Below are positions 25,380-36,199 of a stretch of DNA of 64,000 nucleotides, in pieces. Origin of the DNA: Metallyticus violacea (taxonomy: Eukaryota > Arthropoda > Insecta > Mantodea > Metallyticidae); the NCBI GenBank assembly GCA_030762175.1, contig CM060843.1, forward strand, positions 113,365,369 to 113,429,368, read 5' to 3'. The translations under genes and the position numbers were made by a program. The notes below the pieces were generated by a model. That model was not told where the DNA came from. It saw only the letters and a list, made by a program, of their open reading frames with translations, and did no database searches. Within the stretch, counting starts at the first letter, position 1, and every line of letters starts with the position of its first letter.

Positions 25380-27189
25380 CTAAAACAAACGATTTCAGAA
25401 TTTGGATTTAAAAAAAAAACTTTTACTGTAGTAGCAGTAGTTGTTGCATAAACAAATATTACATTAGATAAAATTGGAATCCAATAACATTTTCGCACGT
25501 TATACTCTTAGGGAGAATCGAGACAATATTGCATTGAAAACGTTGTTGCAAAAACATAATTTAATCACATCAGCTTCAGGATAGCCTGTATTGCATAATA
25601 TTGATGATGATATACCTCTGACGACGAGGCAAAATTTTGTGTTTAATTAGGACAGAGTGTTTTCTGCCACAATTTCACTTATGCCATTTATTTTGAAGAC
25701 AACTTATGAATAAAGAAATTCTCATTTAATATGAATGTGTGTTTCGTTTCGCCACTAAAGTAAATTCATAATTATGCTTAAAAGCTTAGATAGTTTAGAA
25801 AACAATAATTTAAAAACACTACTACAAAAGTACAACTGAAGCGTGAAGTTGTGTGTTTTTACTGCGGTGCGTCGACGATGTCCTCGATTTGAAGCGGTTT
25901 CTATATGTTGGTGTTGATGTCGTTGGACCGAGGGTTCGTTATCGGCCATCAGGTTTGTTATCTCTATAACTTTGATGGCGCGTGCTAAATATACTGCATC
26001 TGTGTGCCTGTCGTCTACTGCCCCTGGTAAAACGATCTGGTAAAAACGTTGTAATGCCTTAACTTTCTGATCTGAACTGCGCTGTTATCTGGTAAAAACT
26101 GTCCGGTATAAAAACGTACTTTGCTAGATTTGTTTCTCCTTATATATGAAAGCCAAAACGTCACCACGTGGTTACTAAACTCACGGGGGTTCACAGTATG
26201 GTGCCTACGGCTTCCCTGAGCCATTGAAACTTTGAAATATTATTGGTGAGTTCTTGGGCCCCCAAACGCGCTTATGTATTGTCTTTCTGACACTTTATTG
26301 AAGAGTTCCTCGTCATACGATGTAACGATTTAATCGCTGACACCTGTTCCCCTTCTACCTTCAAAGAATTTTTGAAGTATCTTCAACAACTGATATCAAA
26401 AGATCTATTGTTTGGACACCTACATGCACTTAGCTTTGTTATAGTTGAGAAACCCGTCGCTCTAGCCTTAACAGTAGAAAAAGCACAAAAGATTACAAGG
26501 GACAACCTTTTTCCTATTGTCATAGAGTCAAACGTTCAGGTAGCCATGAATACATTTTAGTAATACATGAAATGTCCCAGTTTGTTACTATACGCTATAT
26601 TTTATAACTACTACCATTTACATTATCTAAAAGCATTTACTCTTGGGCATGCATGGGTGTGAGGATCTATCACAAGCGATTGATATCTTAATATTAATGT
26701 ACAAAACTTTACTTATAAATCCTGTCCGCTCACGCAATATTTTACGTCTTTGTCACTCAGCATATCGCAGCTGACAAGGTTCGTACTTCAACTACACTTC
26801 CGTCCCAATGAACGTCACTTTTCTGAATATGTTTCTGCCTATCTCACAGTAGTATGCATTTATATATTAGATAACAACTGACTCTAGAGCAATACCTGTT
26901 TGTATGCAAATGTTATTTCAAATAAGAATCTGTAACTGTCATGAATAAAAATAGTACTATATTTGAAAAACCGAACACTTTCAACTGTGATCCCATTGTA
27001 ACCAGCCTTTCTCCTGTGTTCCAACGACTAAGTACTCTGTCGTCATAAAATTAACCTTCAGTGGCACTAAGTTAGAGGCCTCTATTACCATTTTGAGCAT
27101 GGATATTCTCTCGGTCCCGTCCAATTATTACTTGCTTATCGCAAACTCGTAATAAGGAACACATCAAATTATTGCTGTTATTTAAAGTC

Positions 27190-27800
27190 ATCCATTCCTC
27201 TACATGCATCGTTCCACTTCATATTTAATCGGAATGCTATTTCCTATTCGCTTATGCTATCCTACGATCCATTTCTAATAAGCTGAGAGGTATTATTGCC
27301 TTAATTACATCAATTGCAATTTTATTCCTAATACCATTTAACAATTTCATAATCCAAAATATATATTTTCTTCCCACTAATCATTATATATTTTTATCAT
27401 TAACCTCTACAATTATATTACTAACTTGAGTTGCGAGTCCAACCGGTTGACGATCCTTATATTTTAACAGGACAAATTCTTACAATCATTTACTTCATAT
27501 TATGTATTAATAACTTCACGACAATAAAATCATGAAATACTCTTCTTAACTGGATTACTACTTAATTAAAATTATGTCTTTAAATTATAATAAAATGATT
27601 AAGCCGCTTGTTAATCTTCTTACTCAATAATGCCTTTAAATTAAAGAAGTCCTTAATTCTAAATAAAACAGTAAATGTTTCTTCCTAGCTAAATACATTA
27701 ACTCATCATAACGACGTCGAGGTAAGGTACCTTGAACCCATATATATATAAGAAATAATAGTAACTTTGATATAAATACCAACTTTTCTCTAAATACATG
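27190..27800 (+). pseudogene. Nuclear mitochondrial insertion: cytb 3' part and nad1 part
   Basis: Plus strand, about 27200-27540: a cytochrome b C-terminal part. It reads [26 protein letters not shown], then LLTW, then (after a shift) DPYILTGQILTIIYFI and KSWNTLL. The tryptophans in LLTW (27427-27429) and KSWNT (27533-27535) are TGA codons, which only the mitochondrial code reads as Trp. About 27690-27796, minus strand: an NADH dehydrogenase subunit 1 part, [18 protein letters not shown] with the preceding hydrophobic stretch. Cytb followed by oppositely oriented nad1 is the ancestral insect mitochondrial order, with tRNA-Ser between them; that tRNA is not clearly preserved. Frameshifts, an in-frame TAA and substitutions show it is a nuclear relic. 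Confidence 0.9.
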
Positions 27801-29320
27801 TTACATAAGCTTGGAGACATTCCTCAGTCCTTTAATAAACCTTTAGGTACGTAACATTATGGTAAAATAACCTTTCCCGTTTTACATTTTTAGCTAACTG
27901 CGTAATTAGGAATATAATTATGATAAACACGACATCTGCTGGAAATGAAGAATTATACTTGAAAAATAGTCGAGATTTTAATCTTTTAAATCTGGTTCTT
28001 CATTTTCAACTTTTGTCCTACACACGGCTAGTGTGAAAGAAGAATTTCTATACATAATTTACCGTTATGAAATCGACTTTCTCTTAATATATTTTGTCAA
28101 CCACTATCTCTAACCTTTATTGACTATTTTCCCAAGTTGCCATAACACAATAACTCTAAAATCTTCTTTCTTGTAATGGCATTGATGTATTATAGAGTCC
28201 AATGTGTTGGAATGGTATCACTGTCTATTGGCTAAATACACACATTCTTGGTAATGTTCTCATAATATTCGACTTCCTTTCTTTATTTTAATAGTTCTAT
28301 TAATTTTGGGCCTGGATGTTTACCGTATTTAGAAGTTCTAAATTGAACTATAAGTATATACTTTACCAAAGACGTTGGTGCTGTTAGGAAGAGTAGCAAA
28401 AATATTTAACCACGAAATCAAGGGCATATAACGCGGATGAAGATGCCGCTTTTTTCTCTTTAGAACTAAAGAAATATAATGCTTGCACTTAACCTAAAAT
28501 GTGTTTGTTGCATGCCTTAACTGATTTTAGTGTCTGTTCTACATGCTTTCAATAAGTATAAGATACAACCCTTATGTAAACGTTTTTCATATTAAAAACA
28601 AGCATTAAATCGAAAATCTTAAAGAGATGTTATAAATGTACTAAAAACAGAACTCCTTTATTTTCATTGTCAAAACCTTCAATCATTCTGGTGTACTGTT
28701 TACAAGTTTAGCACACATTTGCTTCAGTTCAGCATTGTCAAACCACAATATATTTATTTATTTCATCAATTTGTGTTCTGTTGTACTAGAGTTGGCCCCT
28801 GTACCACAACCCTGATCCAGTTCTACTCAATCTAAAAGATTTATTTCATGACACATAAATGCCTGAAATGTATAAGAGCAGGTTTGCGGTCTGAAAACAT
28901 AAATTTTATTTTAACGTTATGAAGTGTTAACTCACCAGGAAAATAGGTGACCAATAAGATTAAGTTAATGGAATGTCTTCTGAAATTTAGCATGTATCAA
29001 CATTATGGGGAAATGAGCCGCGGTCATATTTTAAATAAGAATACAAAGCACTTAAACATTACGTATTAACAAAAAAAAAAACAAAAAAACAAAAAAAAAA
29101 AAAAAAACTTATTTTCATTTACCTACTTCCGTGGGCTTATGTAATAGGTAAGGCGTCAGTCTGAAAAACTGAACTGTTGAAAAGGTCGGGAAAAGATGCA
29201 ATTGTTAAAGTAATGCATTAAGAAAAGTGCAGGGAAGGGTTTCGCTCTCCTGGGTACAGCAATAGTGGCACCGATATTTCACGTAGTAGAAGAGACTGAA
29301 TGGGTTTAGGGAACGGGAAG

Positions 29321-29369
29321 CCCAGCAGGGGCATCTTCAACACGGGCTGCGATTAGCGCCCCTGCTGGG
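29321..29369. repeat. GC-rich inverted repeat
   Basis: Perfect 12-bp arms 'cccagcaggggc' (29321-29332) and 'gcccctgctggg' (29358-29369) around a 25-base loop. It stands out from AT-rich surroundings. No adjacent element end or gene explains it. Confidence 0.8.
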
Positions 29370-29599
29370 TTCCTGAACTTTATGGTGCGCGTTTTGTTTA
29401 TGAACGACCAGCACGTTTCATTTCCTGAGCCATGTTTATTGTTTAATAGATGAGCGCTGAAGGATAAAAAGGATTATGCTGCCTGCTGTTTAAGTATCCC
29501 AGTTCCGTCGAGTTGTTATTGCATTTGGGGGAACAATGTCCATAACGGATATACAATGTTATTTCATTGATGTCATTAGCAGTGCTAAAGGCGGAGAAA

Positions 29600-30075
29600 A
29601 TATAAAAGTTTTTGTTTCTTGTTTCCCTTACACACCCAACAATCCGTTCTTTACATTTACTTTAACTGTGCATTTAGTTTTCCCCTTCTTTGTTTCTATT
29701 TCAGAATATTCAATTTCTCTACTCTTTTGTTAAATTCTTTCTTCTGTCTTCCTGCTTTCTCCGTTCTTTTTACCTTTAGTGTTTTATTTTTGTCTTTCTG
29801 TTTTTTTTTTTCTTCCCAACTTCTACTCTTTTCGTTCAGTGGGTATTTCTCCCTTTTTTCAACTTTCATTCATAAAATTTATTTTCGTTTCCTTTCACTT
29901 TTTCTGTCGTTCTTTTCACTTCTTTGTCCTTTCATTCCGTTTTTCATTCGTGTTTCATTAATCTTCTTTTCTATTATTCATTTTTTCCTCGTCTTTATTA
30001 TTTTCTCTCCTTAATCCTTTAATGTTCACGTTACCCTTGTCTATGTTCTGCTTTTTCTTCCTTTATCCATCCATC
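29600..30075. repeat. Polypyrimidine-rich tract
   Basis: About 475 bases dominated by T and C on the plus strand ('ttttcttccc', 'ctttctgttttt' and so on). The frame of up to 131 codons across it is F/L/S-rich low complexity and is not a protein. Confidence 0.8.
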
Positions 30076-30174
30076 AGCTCATCATTTCATCGTTTCCCTT
30101 AATGCTATATTCCCATACTACCACCACCATACAACTTCATAATTTGTTCGTCTTTCATTTGTACTTTATGTATA

Positions 30175-30890
30175 CCGGGTGAGCAATGCTTGACGCAACC
30201 GCGGGATCGACCGGCAGAGCTATGTCGGCGGTGGTGATGAGTATATTTCCCCTCCGCTCTTCAAGGCTTTAGTGTGAGTTGAAATTTTGCGCAAATAGCA
30301 CATGTTTGTTATGCGACGCAATGCAGTGTATTGAGTGAAAGTGTATAAAATGAAATGGGGCAATATAAGTGTTGTATTTCTTAAAGAGTATTCATGTATG
30401 TGATTATTACGTGGGTACAGAATCAGCGCGTGCTGTAAGGAGATTATTTCAAGATGAATTTCCTGATTCCCCCCATTTAACCCCCTGCGATTTTTGTCTC
30501 CGAGTGGGGGGGGGACATTAAAAGAGAAAATGTATAAAACAAATCCACACACTTTAGATGAACTTAAAACTAGCGTTCGTCAAGAAATTTGTGTCCTTTC
30601 TCAGAGAGAACTGCAGAGTGTAATTAATAATCTCCTAAGCAGATGTCAGAAATCCTTGAACAACGAAGGGAGACAGTTCTAGCATCTCCTTGCTTAACAT
30701 ACGTAAGTAATTTACTTTTTCTTTTCAAGTGTTTATGTTATATATATTAGAAATAACTTACTAGACAAACCGTACTATATTTACTGAGGATTTCCTGTCG
30801 CCCACGCCGCTGACATAGCAGCCAGCCTCGCCGGCCGGCCGCATGCCGCGAAACCGGTTGCGTGAAGGATCGTTCGCCTCAATAACCTCA
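30175..30890 (+). mobile_element. DDE-transposon copy with nearly whole transposase deleted
   Basis: Near the ends lie diverged inverted sequences: 'gacgcaaccg' with 'agctatgtcggcggtg' (30190-30235) against the reverse of 'cacgccgctgacatagcag' and 'ccggttgcgtga' (30792-30863). Between them a start codon at 30350 opens a transposase N-terminus whose frames read VVFLKEYSCM and then ARAVRRLFQDEFPD, followed directly by the C-terminus. The intervening middle (helix-turn-helix and all of the catalytic blocks bar the last) is gone. Confidence 0.75.
30350..30682 (+). pseudogene. Transposase N- and C-terminal pieces fused by deletion
   Basis: The N-terminal piece (30350 to about 30470) has shifts but ends in RRLFQDEFPDSP. 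At FPDSP it runs straight into the C-terminal block HLTPCDF (family: RSPDLTPCDFFLWG), suggesting deletion between short matching 'PDS' sequences. A G-run at 30506-30514 shifts the frame, and from about 30525 it reads KEKMYKTNPHTLDELKTSVR, then CQKSLNNEGRQF and a stop at 30680-30682. The C-terminal part is well preserved, implying a fairly young copy. Confidence 0.85.
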
Positions 30891-32584
30891 GTGTGTCCGG
30901 GGTCTGGTAATTACCGAAAGTTACTTTTGGCCTGTATACGTACAGCCGGCTAAGCCAATGTCATGTCAGTCACCCGTCACAATAACCAGACAGTTGCTGG
31001 ACGATTAAAAAATAGTAAATTCAATGCGCCAGTGTTATTAATTATTCTATGTTAGTGAAGTACTGAAATAAAGAACGGAGAAAAATAGTGTAGAAAGACA
31101 AAAAATAATGTCTAATGGAAATAAGAACCACATTGGAAGAGTTTTGACAGAAAATGGAAGATTTGCAGAAGCTGTTACGAGTAAATGAACATATCACTCA
31201 AAGATGTCAGATAAATGTGACTGCAGACAGACACCTCGTCGAGCAACCGTTATAACACAGTTAGTGCTCATTATGTAACAAAAAATAATATTGTTTGTCA
31301 GCTATTACTGTTAAGTTCAAATAGAAAAGAGAGGGATGCTTGTTCATCGACGGATCCAGAGACTGGCGCGGTTTCCTCCCGCACGGTTCGTATTTAGCTA
31401 CGGACGCAAGGCAAAAATAACCCTGTGTATTTTTTACTTCAAGAAACGGTCCCACTAACTCATTTCTAATCATCAATGAATTACATTTTATTGTAGCATT
31501 ACAGCTATAAATACACCTTTCCAACGTATATGAAGGACTTTTCATTGCTATTTAAAGGGCAAATTCTGTCATTTGAAACCACATTTAAGATATCTGTGTA
31601 TCAAATATTAACCCAGGGTCCTGATTGCACCTCTGAAATTTGCTCAACGTAATCGCTGGCTAAGTCATTTGTTTGGTTTGCGTTAACTAGGTACTTAGTT
31701 GATTGATGATAGAAGGATTGCTTGTTTGTCGGATTGCAAACTACATCCTATGTAATTGTGCTAATATCAGCATACGTGAATAGGATTTAATTTTAAATAC
31801 TTTTGTGTTTACTGCGCTTAGCAAAGCTTCCGATTAGCTGAGCTCCCAATTCAAACGCTACAGCAAATCGTTATGTTTTCACCTAAAAGTGGATATATCA
31901 TTGGAATGTTGGCAATTGTGTGATACTGCAGTCCGTCATTTTAGAGGAATCTGCTGCCCACAGATGATGAAGTTATCATGGCTACATTGGAGAATAGTTT
32001 TCAGAAAGAACAATGTTACATGTAGCAATATTGTAGTTTACCTTTATCATAGCAACAGATACAAATAAGAAATAATTATAATAAACTTCTAGTAAATGTC
32101 TATATTTTAAAGGATAAAAGAGCTAACTGCTGTGTAGGAACCAATTTTGAAAGAAAGACATTTATTTGCTGAATTTTTTGAACTGTTTGCTTAATATTAG
32201 TTAAAATAATGGGAACTTTGAGTATTTAGCTGCCAATAACCAGAGCCATATCGTATCAGATTAAATTTAACATCCATATGTTGTTTTGTTTATTTTATAA
32301 TTTAGAATTTTTTTTTTCACTAGTGAAGCCATAATTTACTAACAAGAATAAAATATTTTAAGTAATTTTCTAGTAAATAGGGCAAAAAAGTAGGTATATT
32401 TACCACCGTAGTATTGTAAGATCATACTAAAGAGGTGGTGATAGCAAAGCAACAGAAAGATTGAAGTCTTTGTAGGTTGGAGTACTGCTAAAGATAGTAG
32501 ATTTTATTGAATGCAGTTGTTTTATAATAATAACAGTGGTTGCCGTTTTGATGTAGAAAGTACTATTGTTAGGACCATATTTTG

Positions 32585-32738
32585 AGTCTCACCACCTGTG
32601 GTGCCTCAGTAGTAAAACTTAAAAAAATACTCATTTCCCAGTTTATCATTTCATCTCATGTATCGTCAGTGTCACCACCTGTGGTGCATCAGTAGTAAAA
32701 CGGGCGTTAAGCACTATTAACAAAAAAAAAAAAAAAAA
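32585..32738 (+). repeat. SINE-B 3' end, with internal repeat
   Basis: The tail block 'tcaccacctgtggtgcctca' occurs at 32589-32608 and again, with one change, at 32672-32691, followed by 'gtagtaaaacgggcgttaag' and an A-run (32721-32738). The tRNA head is missing, so this is a 5'-truncated copy or a small tandem of the tail. Confidence 0.85.
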
Positions 32739-34427
32739 CTACCAAAGTTCACATTTGAATGGATTTGTTAGTCGTGCCGAAGACCCTTTAGCAGTTATAT
32801 AAAATAATGCTATTTTTAGGATTTTTTTTTCCATGATCCAAATAAAATATTTTCGCTGACTATTTCTCATTCTTAATAAAAAGAATAGAATTGTATAAAA
32901 TTGCAATAGTGTTATCACTAGATATGGTCATATGAATTGCAGAGGTGATATAGCATGATTTATTTGTGTATGGATAATATAATAAGATTGTTAATCATTT
33001 AATAATGATATTTATTCTTGAAAATTTGAGTATATAACGTTGAAAGATTGGAGGTTTCTCAGGCCATAAATTATATTGTTTACCCAAACCTCATTGCAAA
33101 TTCTGCACTATTAATGACCTCGACTAAATTTAGACCATGTTCATTGTAATATCTTAAAAGTGATTATTTGAAAAGTATTTGAATAATTAGTATTTTAAAT
33201 CATCAACATCCTTGAGTTTTTATGAATAAATAATGACTTAACATCAAGAAGGGACTAGTTCTGGACAATGTGAGGGTCAAAACATTCATCCACAATAGCC
33301 GTCTTTGCCCAGCGAGAGAGTGCACCACCTTACTGAAACAATATTCGTAATGTTATCTTGTTTGAACCATGGCAACAAAAATAATTCCAACATATGCAAA
33401 TAAGTTTGCATAGTGTTTTGTGTTTTCCTCAAAGAAATACGACCCAAGCACTTTATCGCTACTCACACCATACGGTACGTAAATTTTTGGACTTGATATT
33501 TCCAGCTTATAACAAATATATGGGTTTTTCTTCGGGAACTTCTTCGCCTAAGGCCGTAGGAGAAATATAGAATGAGATAAATTGTATGCAATTAGTAATG
33601 ATGATTCCCATATTATAAGAATAAATCATCAAGAAATGTCTGTTATTTTTGCTTTGGTGTTTATATTAATGCTTAATTTTACCCATACCCAATGGATCAC
33701 TTAAGTACTTTATAATTACTTGTACGTCTTGTTATGATATGTCATTCATTAACTTTTCAAGTATTTATTTCGTACTTCCTTGGTCGTTATAGCAGTAGCA
33801 GATAGACAAACGTTTAATATTTGTTAACTATTTGTTGTAGTACATTCCGCACCTTAGAAACACACAGTTGTAAGGCAGCAATTTGCCATCGAGAATACGT
33901 TGTGATAAATTTTTATGCCTTAGGAAAAAAAAAAAATCTCCTAGATGGTATTTTCTGAAACTGAGTAAAAATAGTCAATACTGTATATGATTTCAGAGTC
34001 GCAACAGCGCAAGAATCGCCACGAATCAAATAAAAACTCCTTAGATTCTGCAGTAAATAAAAACGTACTTCATATTGACTGAAAGAAATGTATACATTTA
34101 TGCAGCCAGGTAAACGAACATATAACAATAAACAAACAAATAAATGTAAAATATAACAGCAATACATTTATTTCACTATGGAAAGTGTGTTAGATTGAAA
34201 GCACAGTGTTCGGCAGAGAATGTTGAAGGTATACGGGAGAGCTCTCCTAACCAACCGCATGAAACCTGAACTCAAAGTATAAGTACCTCAGTTCAGTACT
34301 TTTGAAGAAATGTTTCCGTTTTATACATTACAAACTCTAACTGTTGCAAACAATTTTCCCAAGCTATAAGCCTTAATAATATGATTTATCTATACAGATG
34401 CGTGACTAGATGGACCATAATGAACAA

Positions 34428-34640
34428 TTTTTACAGAATATTTTGTTCAATGATGAAGCTACGTCCCATGTGTTCGGTCATTTTCATTGACATAACGCCA
34501 GAATATGGGCTAAAAAACATGCGAATGTGACAGTAAAATGGTATGCTCTTGTATGATAGGTTGATAGGTAAATTTTTCTTTGCAAAACTATGACCTCACA
34601 CAGCTATTTCTTCGTGTTGTATTTGGAAATAGTCCTCTTT
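34428..34640 (+). pseudogene. DDE-type transposase fragment
   Basis: A frame with internal stops reads FLQNILFNDEATSHVFGHFH, then HNARIWAKKHAN and VKWYALV. This is the first catalytic aspartate block ('ILFSDEATFHLSG.VN.HN.RIW'); the aspartate codon is at 34452-34454. After a shift, KTMTSHSYFFVLYLEIV matches the following 'MT...YL..L...V' region. No inverted ends were found. It is separate from the element starting at 34891. Confidence 0.78.
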
Positions 34641-34890
34641 CAACGAGATGCTGTTCCTCTACACAACTACATAGTGAGTTTGTGGATATGGATTTGCACA
34701 GTGTTAACGTAATGTTAATTACTGGGACATCGAACTTAATCCAGGCCCCAAAGATTAGAGCCAAATAATGACCATTTTGAAAAATTATCTCAGAAGATGT
34801 AGTTAGCCGGAAAAAATAAAAAATAAAAAACACGATTGAGATGAAGTTAGATAATAAGATACATGAAGTCAAAGGCATGCTTTATACAGA

Positions 34891-35748
34891 GGGTGCCAAA
34901 AAGTGTATACACATTTCAAGTATTGAAAAAAACTGTGTTAACATAACAAAACTGAATTCACACAAACAGAAAATGATGAGCACTAATCATTTTGGACTTT
35001 TACAGTTACAACAGTTGCTCAAAATGCCCACCCTAGGCGTCGATACAATTCTAAGTACGTTGAACTACTGATTGAGCAACGTTTGCGAAAGTATCCTCAG
35101 CGATAGGAGCAAATGCAGTTTCAATTTCCTCCCGAAATGCTGCCAGTGTAGCTGGTTTTCTACAGTGTACAACATCCTTAAGAGTTCCCCATAGGTAGAA
35201 GTCCAACGGAGTTAGATCCGGAGAACGCGGTGGAAACTCAATCGGACCTCTTCATCCTATCCAATGCCTTGGATAGTGCCCTGGATCCAATACACGGGAC
35301 TTGTTGCTGTGCAAGGTCTCCCAGATCTGCCCTTGTGAACATCGCATACGGTACCACGAGTCTCAAATTTGTTTCCAATGCGGCAATTGTTACTCGCGTT
35401 GGCGGTTCTGTTCTGTACATACGTCTCCATTGCCTTTGAACCTCAACAACATTCTCGGTTTTCCAATACCGCTTCAAAATTGCTTTCCGTTGTTCAAACG
35501 ATAATCTTGGCTCCATTTTGTTGTAGCAACGTAATGTGAGTGACATCTGTTTTCAGAATATCATACGATAATCTTGGCTTCATTTGTTACTGTTGATTTA
35601 CCTGCCACGTAGCAACGCTATCATAATGTATATGAGTCACATCCGTTTACAGAGCCTCACACTACAAATTACTATTGTTTTTCGGTTCAGCTTTGAAATA
35701 TATTAAACAGATATTTATTGTGAAAGTGTGTATACATTTTTAGCATCC
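34891..35748 (-). mobile_element. Tc1/mariner-like element, deleted, second family member
   Basis: Inverted ends at 34891-34917 and 35722-35748 share 'gtatacaca' with the ends of the element at 12498-13124. The transposase runs on the minus strand. Relative to the 12.5-kb copy it keeps the N-terminal part and the DLTPLDF block but has lost the middle with the first two catalytic aspartates. The two copies therefore carry different deletions of the same parent. Length is 858 bp. Confidence 0.88.
35038..35546 (-). pseudogene. DDE-type transposase remnant, N- and C-terminal parts
   Basis: Minus strand. The N-terminus reads MEPRLSFEQRKAILKRYWKT, then EVQRQWRRMY and PPTRVTI, the usual N-terminal helix-turn-helix of this insect transposase family; the in-frame methionine within this piece is the likely original start. 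After about 35310 the reading jumps to the C-terminal half in another frame: HWIG, a stop, RGPIEFPPRSPDLTPLDFYL, then WGTLKDV, and an end near GGHFEQL with two more stops. The middle is deleted. The C-terminal block is better preserved than in the copy at 12687-13027. Confidence 0.88.
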
Positions 35749-36199
35749 TTGGTATTATTAAAAAAAAGTGCATAAAGAGTTTCACATATGTAAAGGAAGC
35801 ATGAAGCAGTTGGAGAATAAAATGGAAGCCGAATAAGAAGACAAAAATTATGCTATTTGGAGTGAAGGAGTGGAGAGAGAAGCGATTGCAGCAAATAATT
35901 AAACAGGCATTTAAGAAATGTTTGGAGTTGAAATAGGCTGGATGGAAAATTGTGACTTGTAGTAGAATCGGAAGTAAAGGAATCAAATCCCACCAACATG
36001 ATTAGATTAGCAACGAATAAATTTAAATAGTCAATTCTGAGCAATGGAAGACAACTGAAAAGAATGAGAATGTTCATAGAACAAGCTTATGGATAAGAAA
36101 AGATGATGAAACAGGCCAATAAATCGGGGAAAAGTCTTTGTAAAAGGTATGACGGGATGCAACAGCATATGAGTGAGAGGCAGAATACAAAAGAGCGGA

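Noticed and set aside
29619..30014. 131-codon F/L/S-rich frame
   Set aside because: Translation of a polypyrimidine tract, not a membrane protein.
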